Of a DNA stretch of 64,000 nucleotides, positions 45,861-54,871 are shown one piece after another (the first letter of the stretch is position 1; every line of letters starts with the position of its first letter). This stretch comes from Psychrobacillus vulpis (GTDB lineage: Bacteria; Bacillota; Bacilli; Bacillales_A; Planococcaceae). The translations under genes were made by a program, and so were the position numbers. The stretch is from positions 128,716 to 192,715 of the forward strand of contig NZ_VDGI01000002.1 in the NCBI RefSeq assembly GCF_006861825.1, read 5' to 3'. The notes below the pieces were generated by a model. The model was not told the origin of the DNA, made no database searches, and saw nothing but the letters and a program-made list of their open reading frames with translations.

Positions 45861-46847
45861 TTGACAATCGAATTATTAAAAGTAGAAAATATGAATATTT
45901 CTTTTAAGGATGATGAATCAGGCACAACCTCAGCAGTTAAGGATCTTTCCTTCTATATTAATGAAGGAGAGACAGTAGGATTAGTTGGAGAGTCAGGTTG
46001 TGGCAAAAGTGTAACGGCTCTTTCTTTAATGAGGCTAATTGAGAAAAATTCTAGTTTCATAGAAGGGACAATAGAATTGGAAGGCGAAGATATAAACCTA
46101 TTTTCAGAAAAAAAGATGCGTTCTATTCGTGGAAATAAGATATCGATGATTTTCCAAGAGCCAATGACATCCCTAAATCCAGTGCATAAAATTGGGAAGC
46201 AAATTGGAGAAGTCCTTCATTTACACGCACTTGCAAATAAAATAAATTGTAAGGAAAAAACGATTGAAATCCTAAAAAAAGTAGGCATTCCAAGAGCGGA
46301 AAGTATTGTGGATGAGTATCCTCATCAGTTATCCGGTGGAATGAGGCAAAGAATTATGATTGCAATGGCTATGGCTTGTAATCCTAAACTGCTTATTGCA
46401 GATGAACCAACAACTGCTCTTGATGTAACTATTCAAGCTCAAATATTGGATTTGATGAAAATGTTACAGGAAGAATATAATACTGCCATCTTATTAATTA
46501 CTCATGATTTAGGAGTAATCTCTGAAATGGCTGATCGAGTGATTGTCATGTATTACGGGCAAATTGTTGAGGAAGCAGATGTACGAACTCTATTCAAGAA
46601 CCCAAAACATCCTTATACAATTGGTTTGTTAAACTCCGTACCGAATATTGACAGTGAAAACGAGGGCAGATTAATCCCTATTGAGGGAAACGTACCAAAT
46701 CTAGGTATGATTAAATCGGGTTGTCCGTTTCGCTCTCGCTGCCAACATGCTTATGTTAAATGTCATGAGAAAAATCCACCATTATTTAAACGAGATTCTC
46801 AATTTGTTAGATGTTGGTTGTATGAGGAGGAGGGGGTGCAAGCTTGA
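45861..46847 (+). CDS. Peptide ABC transporter ATPase (DppD/OppD type)
   Basis: 328 residues, TTG start after GAGGGGGTAG. Walker A GESGCGKSV, signature LSGGMRQR, Walker B LLIADEPTTALD, and the C-terminal oligopeptide extension with Cys residues (GCPFRSRCQHAYVKCHE) that in this family can hold an iron-sulfur cluster. The stop overlaps the next start by four bases. Confidence 0.9.
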   Translation: MTIELLKVENMNISFKDDESGTTSAVKDLSFYINEGETVGLVGESGCGKSVTALSLMRLIEKNSSFIEGTIELEGEDINLFSEKKMRSIRGNKISMIFQEPMTSLNPVHKIGKQIGEVLHLHALANKINCKEKTIEILKKVGIPRAESIVDEYPHQLSGGMRQRIMIAMAMACNPKLLIADEPTTALDVTIQAQILDLMKMLQEEYNTAILLITHDLGVISEMADRVIVMYYGQIVEEADVRTLFKNPKHPYTIGLLNSVPNIDSENEGRLIPIEGNVPNLGMIKSGCPFRSRCQHAYVKCHEKNPPLFKRDSQFVRCWLYEEEGVQA

Positions 46848-47839
46848 ATCAACCATTGCTAAGTGTGAAGGATTTAAAGACATATTTCCCAACAAAGAAA
46901 ATCTTCTTTAATAAGGAGAGACAAGTGATTAAAGCAGTTGACGGTATTAACTTTCAAGTAAACAAAGGGGAAACGCTTGGAATAGTAGGGGAAAGCGGAT
47001 GTGGAAAGTCAACAATGGGAAGAAGTATCTTACGCTTAATTGAACCAACTGAAGGTTCGATTAAGTTCGAAGGAAAAGAAGTGACGACTTTAAATCAAAA
47101 AGATTTAAGAAAGTTACGTAGCAATATGCAAATTGTTTTCCAAGATCCCTTTGCTTCACTTAATCCTAAAATGACAGTAGGGTCTATTTTAGGGGAAGCA
47201 CTTGCCACTCATCAACTAGGACAAAGCTCTAAAGAAAGAAAAGAAAAGGTAAAAGAATTATTGGGGAAAGTGGGTCTGAGTCCAATCCATATTGAACGTT
47301 ATCCACATGAGTTTAGTGGTGGACAAAGGCAGCGAATCGGTATAGCGAGGGCAATAGCGGTCAATCCTGCACTAATTATTGCAGATGAACCAGTTTCTGC
47401 TTTAGATGTATCTGTACAAGCACAAATATTAAACTTATTTCAAGATTTAAAAGAAACATTGGGGCTAACATATATATTTATCGCGCATGACTTAAGTGTT
47501 GTGAAACACGTAAGTGACCGAATTGGAGTTATGTATCTAGGGAAAATTGTAGAACTTTCTGATAAGAAACAACTATTTCAAAACCCACTCCATCCTTATA
47601 CGCAAGCACTGATATCTGCGGTTCCTACACTCGATCCCGATGCCAAAAAGGACCGAATTATTTTGTCTGGAGACGTACCGAGTCCTTCGAGTCCACCGAG
47701 TGGATGTGCTTTTCATACCCGTTGTATGTATAGAAAAAATGTGTGTGAGAATGTTAAACCTCGTGAAATTACAGTTAGTCCTGGGAGATTAGTGAATTGT
47801 CATATGTATGACGAAGATTATTTTGTAGAATTTTTATAG
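46844..47839 (+). CDS. Peptide ABC transporter ATPase (DppF/OppF type)
   Basis: 331 residues, TTG start coupled to the previous stop (TTGA). Walker A GESGCGKST, signature FSGGQRQR, Walker B LIIADEPVSALD, and the Cys-containing C-terminus (GCAFHTRCMYRKNVCEN). Last gene of the operon. Confidence 0.9.
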   Translation: MNQPLLSVKDLKTYFPTKKIFFNKERQVIKAVDGINFQVNKGETLGIVGESGCGKSTMGRSILRLIEPTEGSIKFEGKEVTTLNQKDLRKLRSNMQIVFQDPFASLNPKMTVGSILGEALATHQLGQSSKERKEKVKELLGKVGLSPIHIERYPHEFSGGQRQRIGIARAIAVNPALIIADEPVSALDVSVQAQILNLFQDLKETLGLTYIFIAHDLSVVKHVSDRIGVMYLGKIVELSDKKQLFQNPLHPYTQALISAVPTLDPDAKKDRIILSGDVPSPSSPPSGCAFHTRCMYRKNVCENVKPREITVSPGRLVNCHMYDEDYFVEFL

Positions 47840-47914
47840 TAGCGTCCTTCGAAATGACCGTTTCATTTATGATAAAAATGAATAGTTATTATGAATAACA
47901 TCATAAAACAAGCT

Positions 47915-47960
47915 GCTTGTATCTAGTTTTAAAGGAACTAGATACAGGCTATTTTTTATT
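47915..47960 (+). terminator. Terminator of the peptide-transport operon
   Basis: GCTTGTATCTAGTT / AACTAGATACAGGC (one G-U) followed by TATTTTTTATTT. Confidence 0.9.
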
Positions 47961-48262
47961 TGGATGAATTTCGAATTGTATTTTCTTGTTCCGCAAAATA
48001 TTCGACACTTGTGCTACATCTTAGCAAATTGTAAAGAGTTGTGTCTAACTAGGGAAAGTTTATCAACCTTCCGTCATAGTAACTTGGACTAGTACATACA
48101 ATAGGAAAAGTTTCACATTATGCATAAGTTACTGCATATGTAAACTCCAATCATATTCATAGGAAGGGTGCGGTCTTTATCGAACAACATTAGCAATATA
48201 TTTGGACTAAGTAATAATTTCATAGAAAGAAATCAACTGTACTAAAAGGGGGAAATATACTA
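47961..48262 (+). promoter_or_regulatory. Leader region of the subtilase gene
   Basis: A 300-base gene-free stretch. It contains the hyphenated palindrome TATGCA-N8-TGCATA (48119-48138), about 125 bases before the start codon, and a purine-rich ribosome site (AAGGGGGAAA). No confident -35/-10 pair is seen. Confidence 0.4.
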
Positions 48263-51200
48263 TTGAAGAAAAAACTAATTAGTAGATTATTTAGTGCATT
48301 CATGGTAGTGGCAATGATCTTCGCGATGATAGGTCCAGCAATGACTGCATCTGCAAACACAGGTACAAAGCCATTTAAACAAAATGCTCCTAGCGAAAGC
48401 ACTTTACAATTAAAAGCAGCTATCGCAGAGCAATTGAATGTATTGGACGGTGGACCTAAATTACACAAAGACTTACAAGACTTATCGGGCAATCAAGAAG
48501 TTGCAGTAATCATACATTTATCCGAAAAACCAGTTGCCCTTGAAAAAGGAATAAACGAACTAAAAGGCAAAGCATTCTCCAGCTCACAAGAAAATCAAGT
48601 AAGAACGAAAGTAAAAGCACAACAAACATCTGTAAAAAAAGAAATAAGTTTAAAAAATATCTCTATGAAACAAGGTTATTCATTCGATACAGTTTTAAAC
48701 GGTTTTGCAGCGGTTGTAAAAGCGAATGATCTCCCGAAACTACTTACTGTTCAAGGAGTTACGTTAGTAGAACCTGATGTAATCGTTTATGCGATGGAAG
48801 AACCAAAAAAATCTAAACCGACAAATACTACTATAAAAGATAAGAAAATAGAAGCAAAGATGAATACGAGTATTTCATTCCTAGGAATTGAACAGCTTTG
48901 GAACGAGGGATTTGAAGGACAAGGCATTAAAGTTGCTGTACTTGATACAGGAATCGATGCAAACCACCCAGAATTTGCAGGTATTTATAAAGGTGGAAAG
49001 AACTTTATCCCGAATTCATCTGACTATACAAGAACACGTTCGGCAGATGATGCATCGGAAACTTCGCCTGTAGAACGTCCTGCAGGAACTCCTGAATTTA
49101 ATGCTAGAGGAAGTGCGTTCTATACATCTCACGGTACACATGTTGCAGGTACTATCGCAGCAATTGGTGCCAATGAATACGGCATTAAAGGGATTGCGCC
49201 TAAAGTAGACCTTTACGCTTATCGTGTGCTTGGAGCTTATGGAAGTGGGGCTAATTCTGGAATCGTAAAAGCGATTGATACAGCAGTGATTGAAGGCATG
49301 GATGTTATTAACCTATCACTTGGTGGGGAGAATAACTCTGAATCGGATAGCGGATCTTTCGCAATCAATAACGCTATGATGGCTGGGACAATCGCAGTTG
49401 TAGCAACAGGTAACTCAGGTCCAAACAGAGGAACAATAGGATCTCCATCTACAGCCCGTTTAGGTATTGCAGTTGGTAACACAACGAACCCAGAAAAAAT
49501 GTACAACGGAGAAGTGAATGTTAAGGTTGGACAATATAACCTTACTAAGCAATTACAGTTGATGGGAACTACTTTTGGGAAAGACCTAGCAACACAACTT
49601 CAAGGGGAATTTGACTTAGTTGCTGTTCCTGGAAACGGTGAAGCGAAGGATTATCAAGGAATCGATGTAAACGGAAAGGTTGCTTTGATCTCTCGTGGTA
49701 GCATTGCATTTGTCGATAAAATTGCGCATGCAAAAGCAAACGGAGCAGTTGCAACTATTATCCATAACTTTGCAGGCGGTACGAATGCACCAAATGCATC
49801 TGGAACACTTCTAGGTGACTCATTTGCATTTCTTCCAACATTTGATATGTCCCAAACAGATGGGGACGCAATTCGAGCAGCTTTAATAAATGGAGCAGGA
49901 AAAGTTACATTCGGTAAATTTGGCTCTGGTAATACAACTGGAGATGAAGTAAACGACTCAAGTTCCCGTGGACCATCTACTCCTAACTTTGATATCAAGC
50001 CAGATGTAAGTGTACCGGGTACGAATATTATGTCTACAATTCCAATGTACAAAGCAGATTTCCCAGATGCTGTTTATAATGAAGCATATGATCGTAAATC
50101 CGGTACATCGATGGCTACACCGCATATCGCTGGAATCGCAGCACTTATCAAACAAGCGAATCCGGATTGGAATCCATTCGACGTTAAAGTTGCACTTTCT
50201 AATACAGCAAAAGTGCTGAATACAGCAAAATACGATGTATTCGCTCAAGGTGCTGGACGTGTAAATGCATATGCGGCAGCTCATCCGAATGTACTTGCCT
50301 ATGCTTTAGACACTGCTGTTCTAGACGGAACTGGACAAATCGTTGAAAATAAGAAAGGTACTGTAACATTCGGTCCTCAGTCACTTAAAGAAAACCTATC
50401 TGTTACGAAGCAAATTCTTGTAAAAGACATAAAGGGTAAAGGTGGAAGTTATAACGTAACAGTTGATGTGACCAAAACATTCGGTGATGCAAAAGTAACA
50501 GTGGATCAACCATCATTTACACTTGCTGGAGAACAAATATTAAATGTTACATTGACTGCTTCCAAAGCGACAGCACCAATGGGTTCTGAAATACTAGGAT
50601 ATATCCACATTAACGGTGGAGGTTCAGATATTTCATTGCCATTCGCTGCTAACTTTGGTGGAGAGGCAGCAACAGAAATAAAAAATATGAGTATAACAGA
50701 AAAAGACTTGTCCTTTAACGGAGATGGTGTGAAAGATTCCGCTGTGCTTTCATTCACATTAACGGGAAATGTGACTACAAACTATATTGAAATTTGGGAC
50801 ATTATGAATCCTGAAGGCGGAGAATACGGAGACGGCTATATTGGCTATTTACACGCAGGCGCTTCACTTGGAAAAGGATCATATACGCTGAATGTTAATG
50901 GTCAGTACAAACCATGGGGCAGTGCACCTGCAACAACGATACCAGATGGTCTGTATACAATTGACTACAATGCACTGGCAGCTTCAGGAGCAATTGGTGC
51001 CTATGTTGGACCAGTTGTTGTGAAAACAACGAAACCTGCAATTACAGGCTCTGTGAAGGATGGAGTAGCGACAGGGAAAGTAACGGACAAATATATCGAG
51101 TATAATGAAGAATTATATTTATACGGCTTAGAATATGACTTGAATGACAAGCTTAATGCTTCTTATATTGCAACTATCAATGGTAACACAGCTTCAGCAG

Positions 51201-53533
51201 TGGACTTTGATTTGGCACAAGACGGATCATTTACATTCCCTGTAACTGCAGGAACAGATTCCGTGAAAGTTGTGATTAAAGATGCAGCAGGCAATATTGG
51301 AGAAGCATTGATATATGAAAATGAAGAACCAGAACCAGTAGTAACACTTTCTGTAAATCCAACGAAAGTCGATTTAGAGACAGGTGGAACAGCTCAACTT
51401 TCTGTTACAGAAACTTCAACACCAGCAGAAGGTGCAGCGACAGTTAAAGATGTAACTGCAGCAGCTACGTACGTTGTAGCAGACGAAAGCGTTGCAAAGG
51501 TTTCTAACGGTTTAGTAACTGCAGTAGGAAAAGGATCTACAACGATTACCATCACTCATGGTAAAAATACAGTGTCCGTAAATGTAACAGTGAAAGATCC
51601 AGTAGTTATTGTACCTGGAGTGAAACTAGTTGCAAACAAAACACAACTTGATTTGGAACCTAAAAAAGAAGCAAAACTGACAATTAAAGAAGTAACGACA
51701 AGAGCAGATGGAACAATAAAAGAGCAAGACGTAACAAAAGCTGCTAAGTACACAGTTGCAAATAATAAAGTTGCTACTGTAAAAGATGGTTTAGTAACAG
51801 CAAAAGCTGTAGGAAGTACAACAATTACTGCTAAATACGGTAAAAACGAAGTAACTATAAATGTGGATGTTACAGAACCAGTAGTGACCTTAGTTGCAAA
51901 CAAAACACAAATTGATTTGGATCCAGGAAAAGAATCGCAATTGACAATTAAAGAAGTAACGACAATGGCAGATGGAACAACAAAACAGCAAGACGTAACA
52001 AAAGCTGCAACGTATAAAGTAGCAGACGGTAAAGTGGCTTCCGTTAAAAACGGTTTAGTAACAGCAAAAGCTGCAGGAAGTACAACAATTACTGCTAAAT
52101 ACGGTAAAAAAGAAGTTACTATAAATGTCACTGTTACAGCACCAGGAGTGACACTTACTGCAAACAAAACACAAATTGATTTGGAACCTGGAAAAGAAGC
52201 ACAGCTGTCGATTAAAGAAGTAACAACAGCGGCAGATGGCACAACAAAACAGAAAGACGTAACAAAAGCTGCAACGTATAAAGTAGCAAACAGTAAAGTG
52301 GCTTCTGTTAGTAATGGTTTAGTAGTAGCAAAAGCAGCAGGAACTACAACAATCAGCGTGAAATACGGTAAAAATGAATTAAATGTAAATGTGAATGTAA
52401 CAGAGCCAGTTGTAACTCTAATTCCAAACAAAACACAAATTGATTTGGAACCTGGAAGAGAAGCACAACTGTCAATTAAAGAAGTAACGACAACAGCGGA
52501 TGGAAAAACAAAACAGGTAGACGTAACAAATTTTGCAACGTATAAAGTAGCAGATGGTAAAGTGGCTTCTGTAAGTAATGGGTTAGTAAAAGCAAAAGCT
52601 GTAGGAAGTACAACAATTACTGTTAAATACGGCAAAAATGAGGCAACTGTCAATGTGTCTGTAACAGAACCAGAAGTGACACTAACAACAAACAAAACAC
52701 AAATTGATTTGGAACCTGGAAAAGAATCTCAACTAACAATTAAAGAAGTAACGACAACAGCAGATGGAAAAACAACAGAAAGAAATGTTACAAAAAATGC
52801 TACGTATAAAGTAGCAAATGGGCAAGTGGCTTCCGTAAATGAAGGAGTAGTAAAAGCAAAAGCAGCAGGAAGTACAACAATCTCTGTTAAATACGGTAAA
52901 AATGAGCTAACAGTAAATGTGACCGTCACAGAACCAGAAGTGACACTAAGTGTAGACAAAAACCAAATTGATTTGGAACCAGGAAAAGAAGCGCAATTGT
53001 CAATTAAGGAAGTAACGACAACGGCGGATGGTAAAACAACAGAAAGAGATGTTACAACAGCCGCAACTTATAAAGTAGCAGATGGTAAAGTGGCTTCTGT
53101 AACTAATGGTTTAGTAAGAGCAAAAGCAACAGGAAACACAACAATTACTGTTAAATACGGTAAAAATGAAGTAACTGTAAATGTGGCAGTTACAGAACCA
53201 GTAGTGACTCTAACTGCAAACAATACACAAATTAATTTGGAATACGGTAAAGAAACACGACTGACAATTAAAGAAGTAACAACAGCGGGTGATGGAACAA
53301 CAACAGAAAGAGATGTTACAACAGCTGCAACTTATAAAGTCGCAGATAGTAAAGTGGCTTCTGTAAGCAATGGATTAGTAAGATCAAAAAATGTAGGAAG
53401 TACAACAATTACCGTTAAATACGGTAAAAATGAACTTACTATAAATGTGATTGTTACAGAACCAGAATTGAGATCTTTAGTACCAGGTTCTGAAACTTTG
53501 ATGCCAGGTTCTGAACCAATTCCGACAAATTAA
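48263..53533 (+). CDS. Secreted subtilisin-like serine protease with PA domain and Big2-like repeats
   Basis: 1756 residues, TTG start. Signal peptide (cut near TASA), inhibitor_I9-type propeptide (EVAVIIHLSEKP...VTLVEPDVIVYAM), and peptidase S8 with Asp in VAVLDTGID (~225), His in HGTHVAGTIAA (~290) and Ser in SGTSMATPHIAG (~615). A PA domain is inserted between His and Ser (~415-545). Fn3-like and other beta domains follow (~690-1025). Then come eight Ig-like Big2-type repeats of 88 residues (about 1028-1735) and a short PGSE tail. No LPXTG or SLH motif is visible. Probably a cell-surface-associated extracellular protease. Confidence 0.9.
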   Translation: MKKKLISRLFSAFMVVAMIFAMIGPAMTASANTGTKPFKQNAPSESTLQLKAAIAEQLNVLDGGPKLHKDLQDLSGNQEVAVIIHLSEKPVALEKGINELKGKAFSSSQENQVRTKVKAQQTSVKKEISLKNISMKQGYSFDTVLNGFAAVVKANDLPKLLTVQGVTLVEPDVIVYAMEEPKKSKPTNTTIKDKKIEAKMNTSISFLGIEQLWNEGFEGQGIKVAVLDTGIDANHPEFAGIYKGGKNFIPNSSDYTRTRSADDASETSPVERPAGTPEFNARGSAFYTSHGTHVAGTIAAIGANEYGIKGIAPKVDLYAYRVLGAYGSGANSGIVKAIDTAVIEGMDVINLSLGGENNSESDSGSFAINNAMMAGTIAVVATGNSGPNRGTIGSPSTARLGIAVGNTTNPEKMYNGEVNVKVGQYNLTKQLQLMGTTFGKDLATQLQGEFDLVAVPGNGEAKDYQGIDVNGKVALISRGSIAFVDKIAHAKANGAVATIIHNFAGGTNAPNASGTLLGDSFAFLPTFDMSQTDGDAIRAALINGAGKVTFGKFGSGNTTGDEVNDSSSRGPSTPNFDIKPDVSVPGTNIMSTIPMYKADFPDAVYNEAYDRKSGTSMATPHIAGIAALIKQANPDWNPFDVKVALSNTAKVLNTAKYDVFAQGAGRVNAYAAAHPNVLAYALDTAVLDGTGQIVENKKGTVTFGPQSLKENLSVTKQILVKDIKGKGGSYNVTVDVTKTFGDAKVTVDQPSFTLAGEQILNVTLTASKATAPMGSEILGYIHINGGGSDISLPFAANFGGEAATEIKNMSITEKDLSFNGDGVKDSAVLSFTLTGNVTTNYIEIWDIMNPEGGEYGDGYIGYLHAGASLGKGSYTLNVNGQYKPWGSAPATTIPDGLYTIDYNALAASGAIGAYVGPVVVKTTKPAITGSVKDGVATGKVTDKYIEYNEELYLYGLEYDLNDKLNASYIATINGNTASAVDFDLAQDGSFTFPVTAGTDSVKVVIKDAAGNIGEALIYENEEPEPVVTLSVNPTKVDLETGGTAQLSVTETSTPAEGAATVKDVTAAATYVVADESVAKVSNGLVTAVGKGSTTITITHGKNTVSVNVTVKDPVVIVPGVKLVANKTQLDLEPKKEAKLTIKEVTTRADGTIKEQDVTKAAKYTVANNKVATVKDGLVTAKAVGSTTITAKYGKNEVTINVDVTEPVVTLVANKTQIDLDPGKESQLTIKEVTTMADGTTKQQDVTKAATYKVADGKVASVKNGLVTAKAAGSTTITAKYGKKEVTINVTVTAPGVTLTANKTQIDLEPGKEAQLSIKEVTTAADGTTKQKDVTKAATYKVANSKVASVSNGLVVAKAAGTTTISVKYGKNELNVNVNVTEPVVTLIPNKTQIDLEPGREAQLSIKEVTTTADGKTKQVDVTNFATYKVADGKVASVSNGLVKAKAVGSTTITVKYGKNEATVNVSVTEPEVTLTTNKTQIDLEPGKESQLTIKEVTTTADGKTTERNVTKNATYKVANGQVASVNEGVVKAKAAGSTTISVKYGKNELTVNVTVTEPEVTLSVDKNQIDLEPGKEAQLSIKEVTTTADGKTTERDVTTAATYKVADGKVASVTNGLVRAKATGNTTITVKYGKNEVTVNVAVTEPVVTLTANNTQINLEYGKETRLTIKEVTTAGDGTTTERDVTTAATYKVADSKVASVSNGLVRSKNVGSTTITVKYGKNELTINVIVTEPELRSLVPGSETLMPGSEPIPTN
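51345..53465 (+). repeat. Tandem 264-bp repeats encoding Big2-like domains
   Basis: The motif (A)CAAATTGATTTGG recurs at exactly 264-base steps near 51643, 51907, 52171, 52435, 52699, 52963 and 53227. An eighth, more diverged unit comes first. Each unit codes for 88 residues (KTQIDLEPGKEAQLSIKEVT...). The regular spacing suggests recent expansion by unequal crossing-over. Confidence 0.9.
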
Positions 53534-53570
53534 ATCCAGGTTCTGAAACTATTTTTACAATATAACTTGA

Positions 53571-53612
53571 GAAAGCTCTTGATCGAGAAATCGATTAAGG
53601 GCTTTCTATTTG
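53571..53612 (+). terminator. Terminator after the subtilase gene
   Basis: GAAAGCTCTTGATCGA / TCGATTAAGGGCTTTC (two G-U), GAAA loop, then TATTTGT. Confidence 0.75.
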
Positions 53613-53935
53613 TATTAGACTATAAATTTTGTAGTAGATTATTTAGCTAATTGATTCAGAAGAATTAATTCTCGTGGATAAAGTGATTATTCTCTCGGAT
53701 AACAGCTATATTCTCTCGTATAAAGCGTAGATTCTCTCGCATACCAAAATTATTCACTCAAGAAGGGATTATATTCCATAATAAAAGTAACTTCAAAATT
53801 TCGAGTGCGTCCCCTTTAGGTGAAAGGAGCAAGAAGGGGATTTAGGAAAGTAGAGTCATTATCACAGAGAACAGTCATCTACAAGCTCAGTTGTTTTATA
53901 CGATTGATTCTTGTTAGTTAATGTTGATTTCTGAT
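53613..53935. other. Gene-free stretch between subtilase and DUF805 genes
   Basis: Apart from the 21-bp tandem repeats at its start, no feature is recognised. Confidence 0.4.
53668..53751. repeat. Four 21-bp tandem repeats
   Basis: ATTCTCTCG-type units begin at 53668, 53689, 53710 and 53731, always 21 bases apart. The first half (ATTCTCTCGNATA) is conserved and the second half varies. Non-coding; function unknown. Confidence 0.8.
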
Positions 53936-53966
53936 CAAAAGAAAACCACTCAAATAATGAGTGGTT
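53936..53966 (-). terminator. Terminator of the DUF805 gene
   Basis: Read on the minus strand: AACCACTCA / TGAGTGGTT with a five-base loop, then TTCTTTT. Confidence 0.8.
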
Positions 53967-53985
53967 CATTCAATACTATATTTCC

Positions 53986-54330
53986 CTATACTTTAGGACT
54001 TGGTCCAAATTGATTCTCATTCTTTTGACCATCTAAACACATAAAGACAAGTAGAATAATAGAACCAATTAGAGGAATTAACCCAATTAAAATCCACCAT
54101 CCACTTCTTCCAGTGTCATGCAATCTGCGAATCGAAACCGCTAAAGAAGGCAGTAATACAGCCAAAGTATAGAGGCCTGATAATAAAGAAGATAATCCTG
54201 CGACTAACTCCACTATCGAAAGAACAATAATAACGATGGCACTGAAAAGATTAAACATCCAGTATTCTTTACGTCTAGCTCTTCCTTGAAATCCTACATA
54301 ATTTTTTAATACTTCTAAATACCAGTGCAA
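53986..54330 (-). CDS. DUF805 membrane protein
   Basis: 114 residues. The DUF805 hallmark GRARRKEYWMFNLF is followed by three or four membrane segments with VSIRRLHDTGRSGWW between them. Function of the family is unknown. It is transcribed alone against its neighbours. Confidence 0.85.
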   Translation of the reverse strand: MHWYLEVLKNYVGFQGRARRKEYWMFNLFSAIVIIVLSIVELVAGLSSLLSGLYTLAVLLPSLAVSIRRLHDTGRSGWWILIGLIPLIGSIILLVFMCLDGQKNENQFGPSPKV

Positions 54331-54871
54331 TGAAAAGCCCCCAATGAAATTATAATTGCGTTAACAGTAGATTATGTACTATTACTTTTTCAGTATATCA
54401 TCGGATTAATAAGTTTTTTTAGGTAAATATTGGTATATTTTAAATTAAAATTAACTAAGTTCATTCTACATAATCTTTTATTAAGGTGGATAGTTTACAC
54501 TATTTTTAAAAGGGGATTTTAAAACAGATAACTTCGTCACTTCACAGATATAAAAGCAAAAGTTAGCATTAATTAATGCCTACCTATTCATTTAGGTATT
54601 GTTTTTATAATATTCTCCACACCAAACCGTTTGAGCATTATTGGGATCCCTAAGAAGTTGAGTGTGTAGAGTTGAAACTAGCACCTATAGATTTGGATAA
54701 TAATGATGAAAATAGACGGTATTACATTGAAAAAATATTATAGATTAGGAATTTAAGTAATATGCGGTAAATAGGACTCGGAACCAATTATAATTAGAAT
54801 TATAAGGAATATTACTCGGAAATTAGATCTTAGCGTTAATATATTTAGCAAAAGAAGGTGAGGATTTTCAG
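54331..54871. other. Gene-free stretch
   Basis: About 540 bases without a supported gene. One weak terminator-like hairpin is at 54574-54608 (AATGCCTA / TAGGTATT then GTTTTTAT). A 23-codon open frame near 54671-54742 has no ribosome site and may be a gene remnant. Confidence 0.4.

Noticed and set aside
51556-52695. Long open frame (379 codons) on the minus strand
   Set aside because: It is the mirror of the subtilase Big2 repeats; its composition follows the repeat period, it has no ribosome site, and the plus strand is clearly coding.
51345-53465. Regular repeats considered as a CRISPR array
   Set aside because: Units are 264 bp, coding and contiguous, without alternating repeat and spacer structure.
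53668-53751. 21-bp repeats considered as a mini-CRISPR
   Set aside because: Units abut without spacers of typical length, and no cas gene is nearby.
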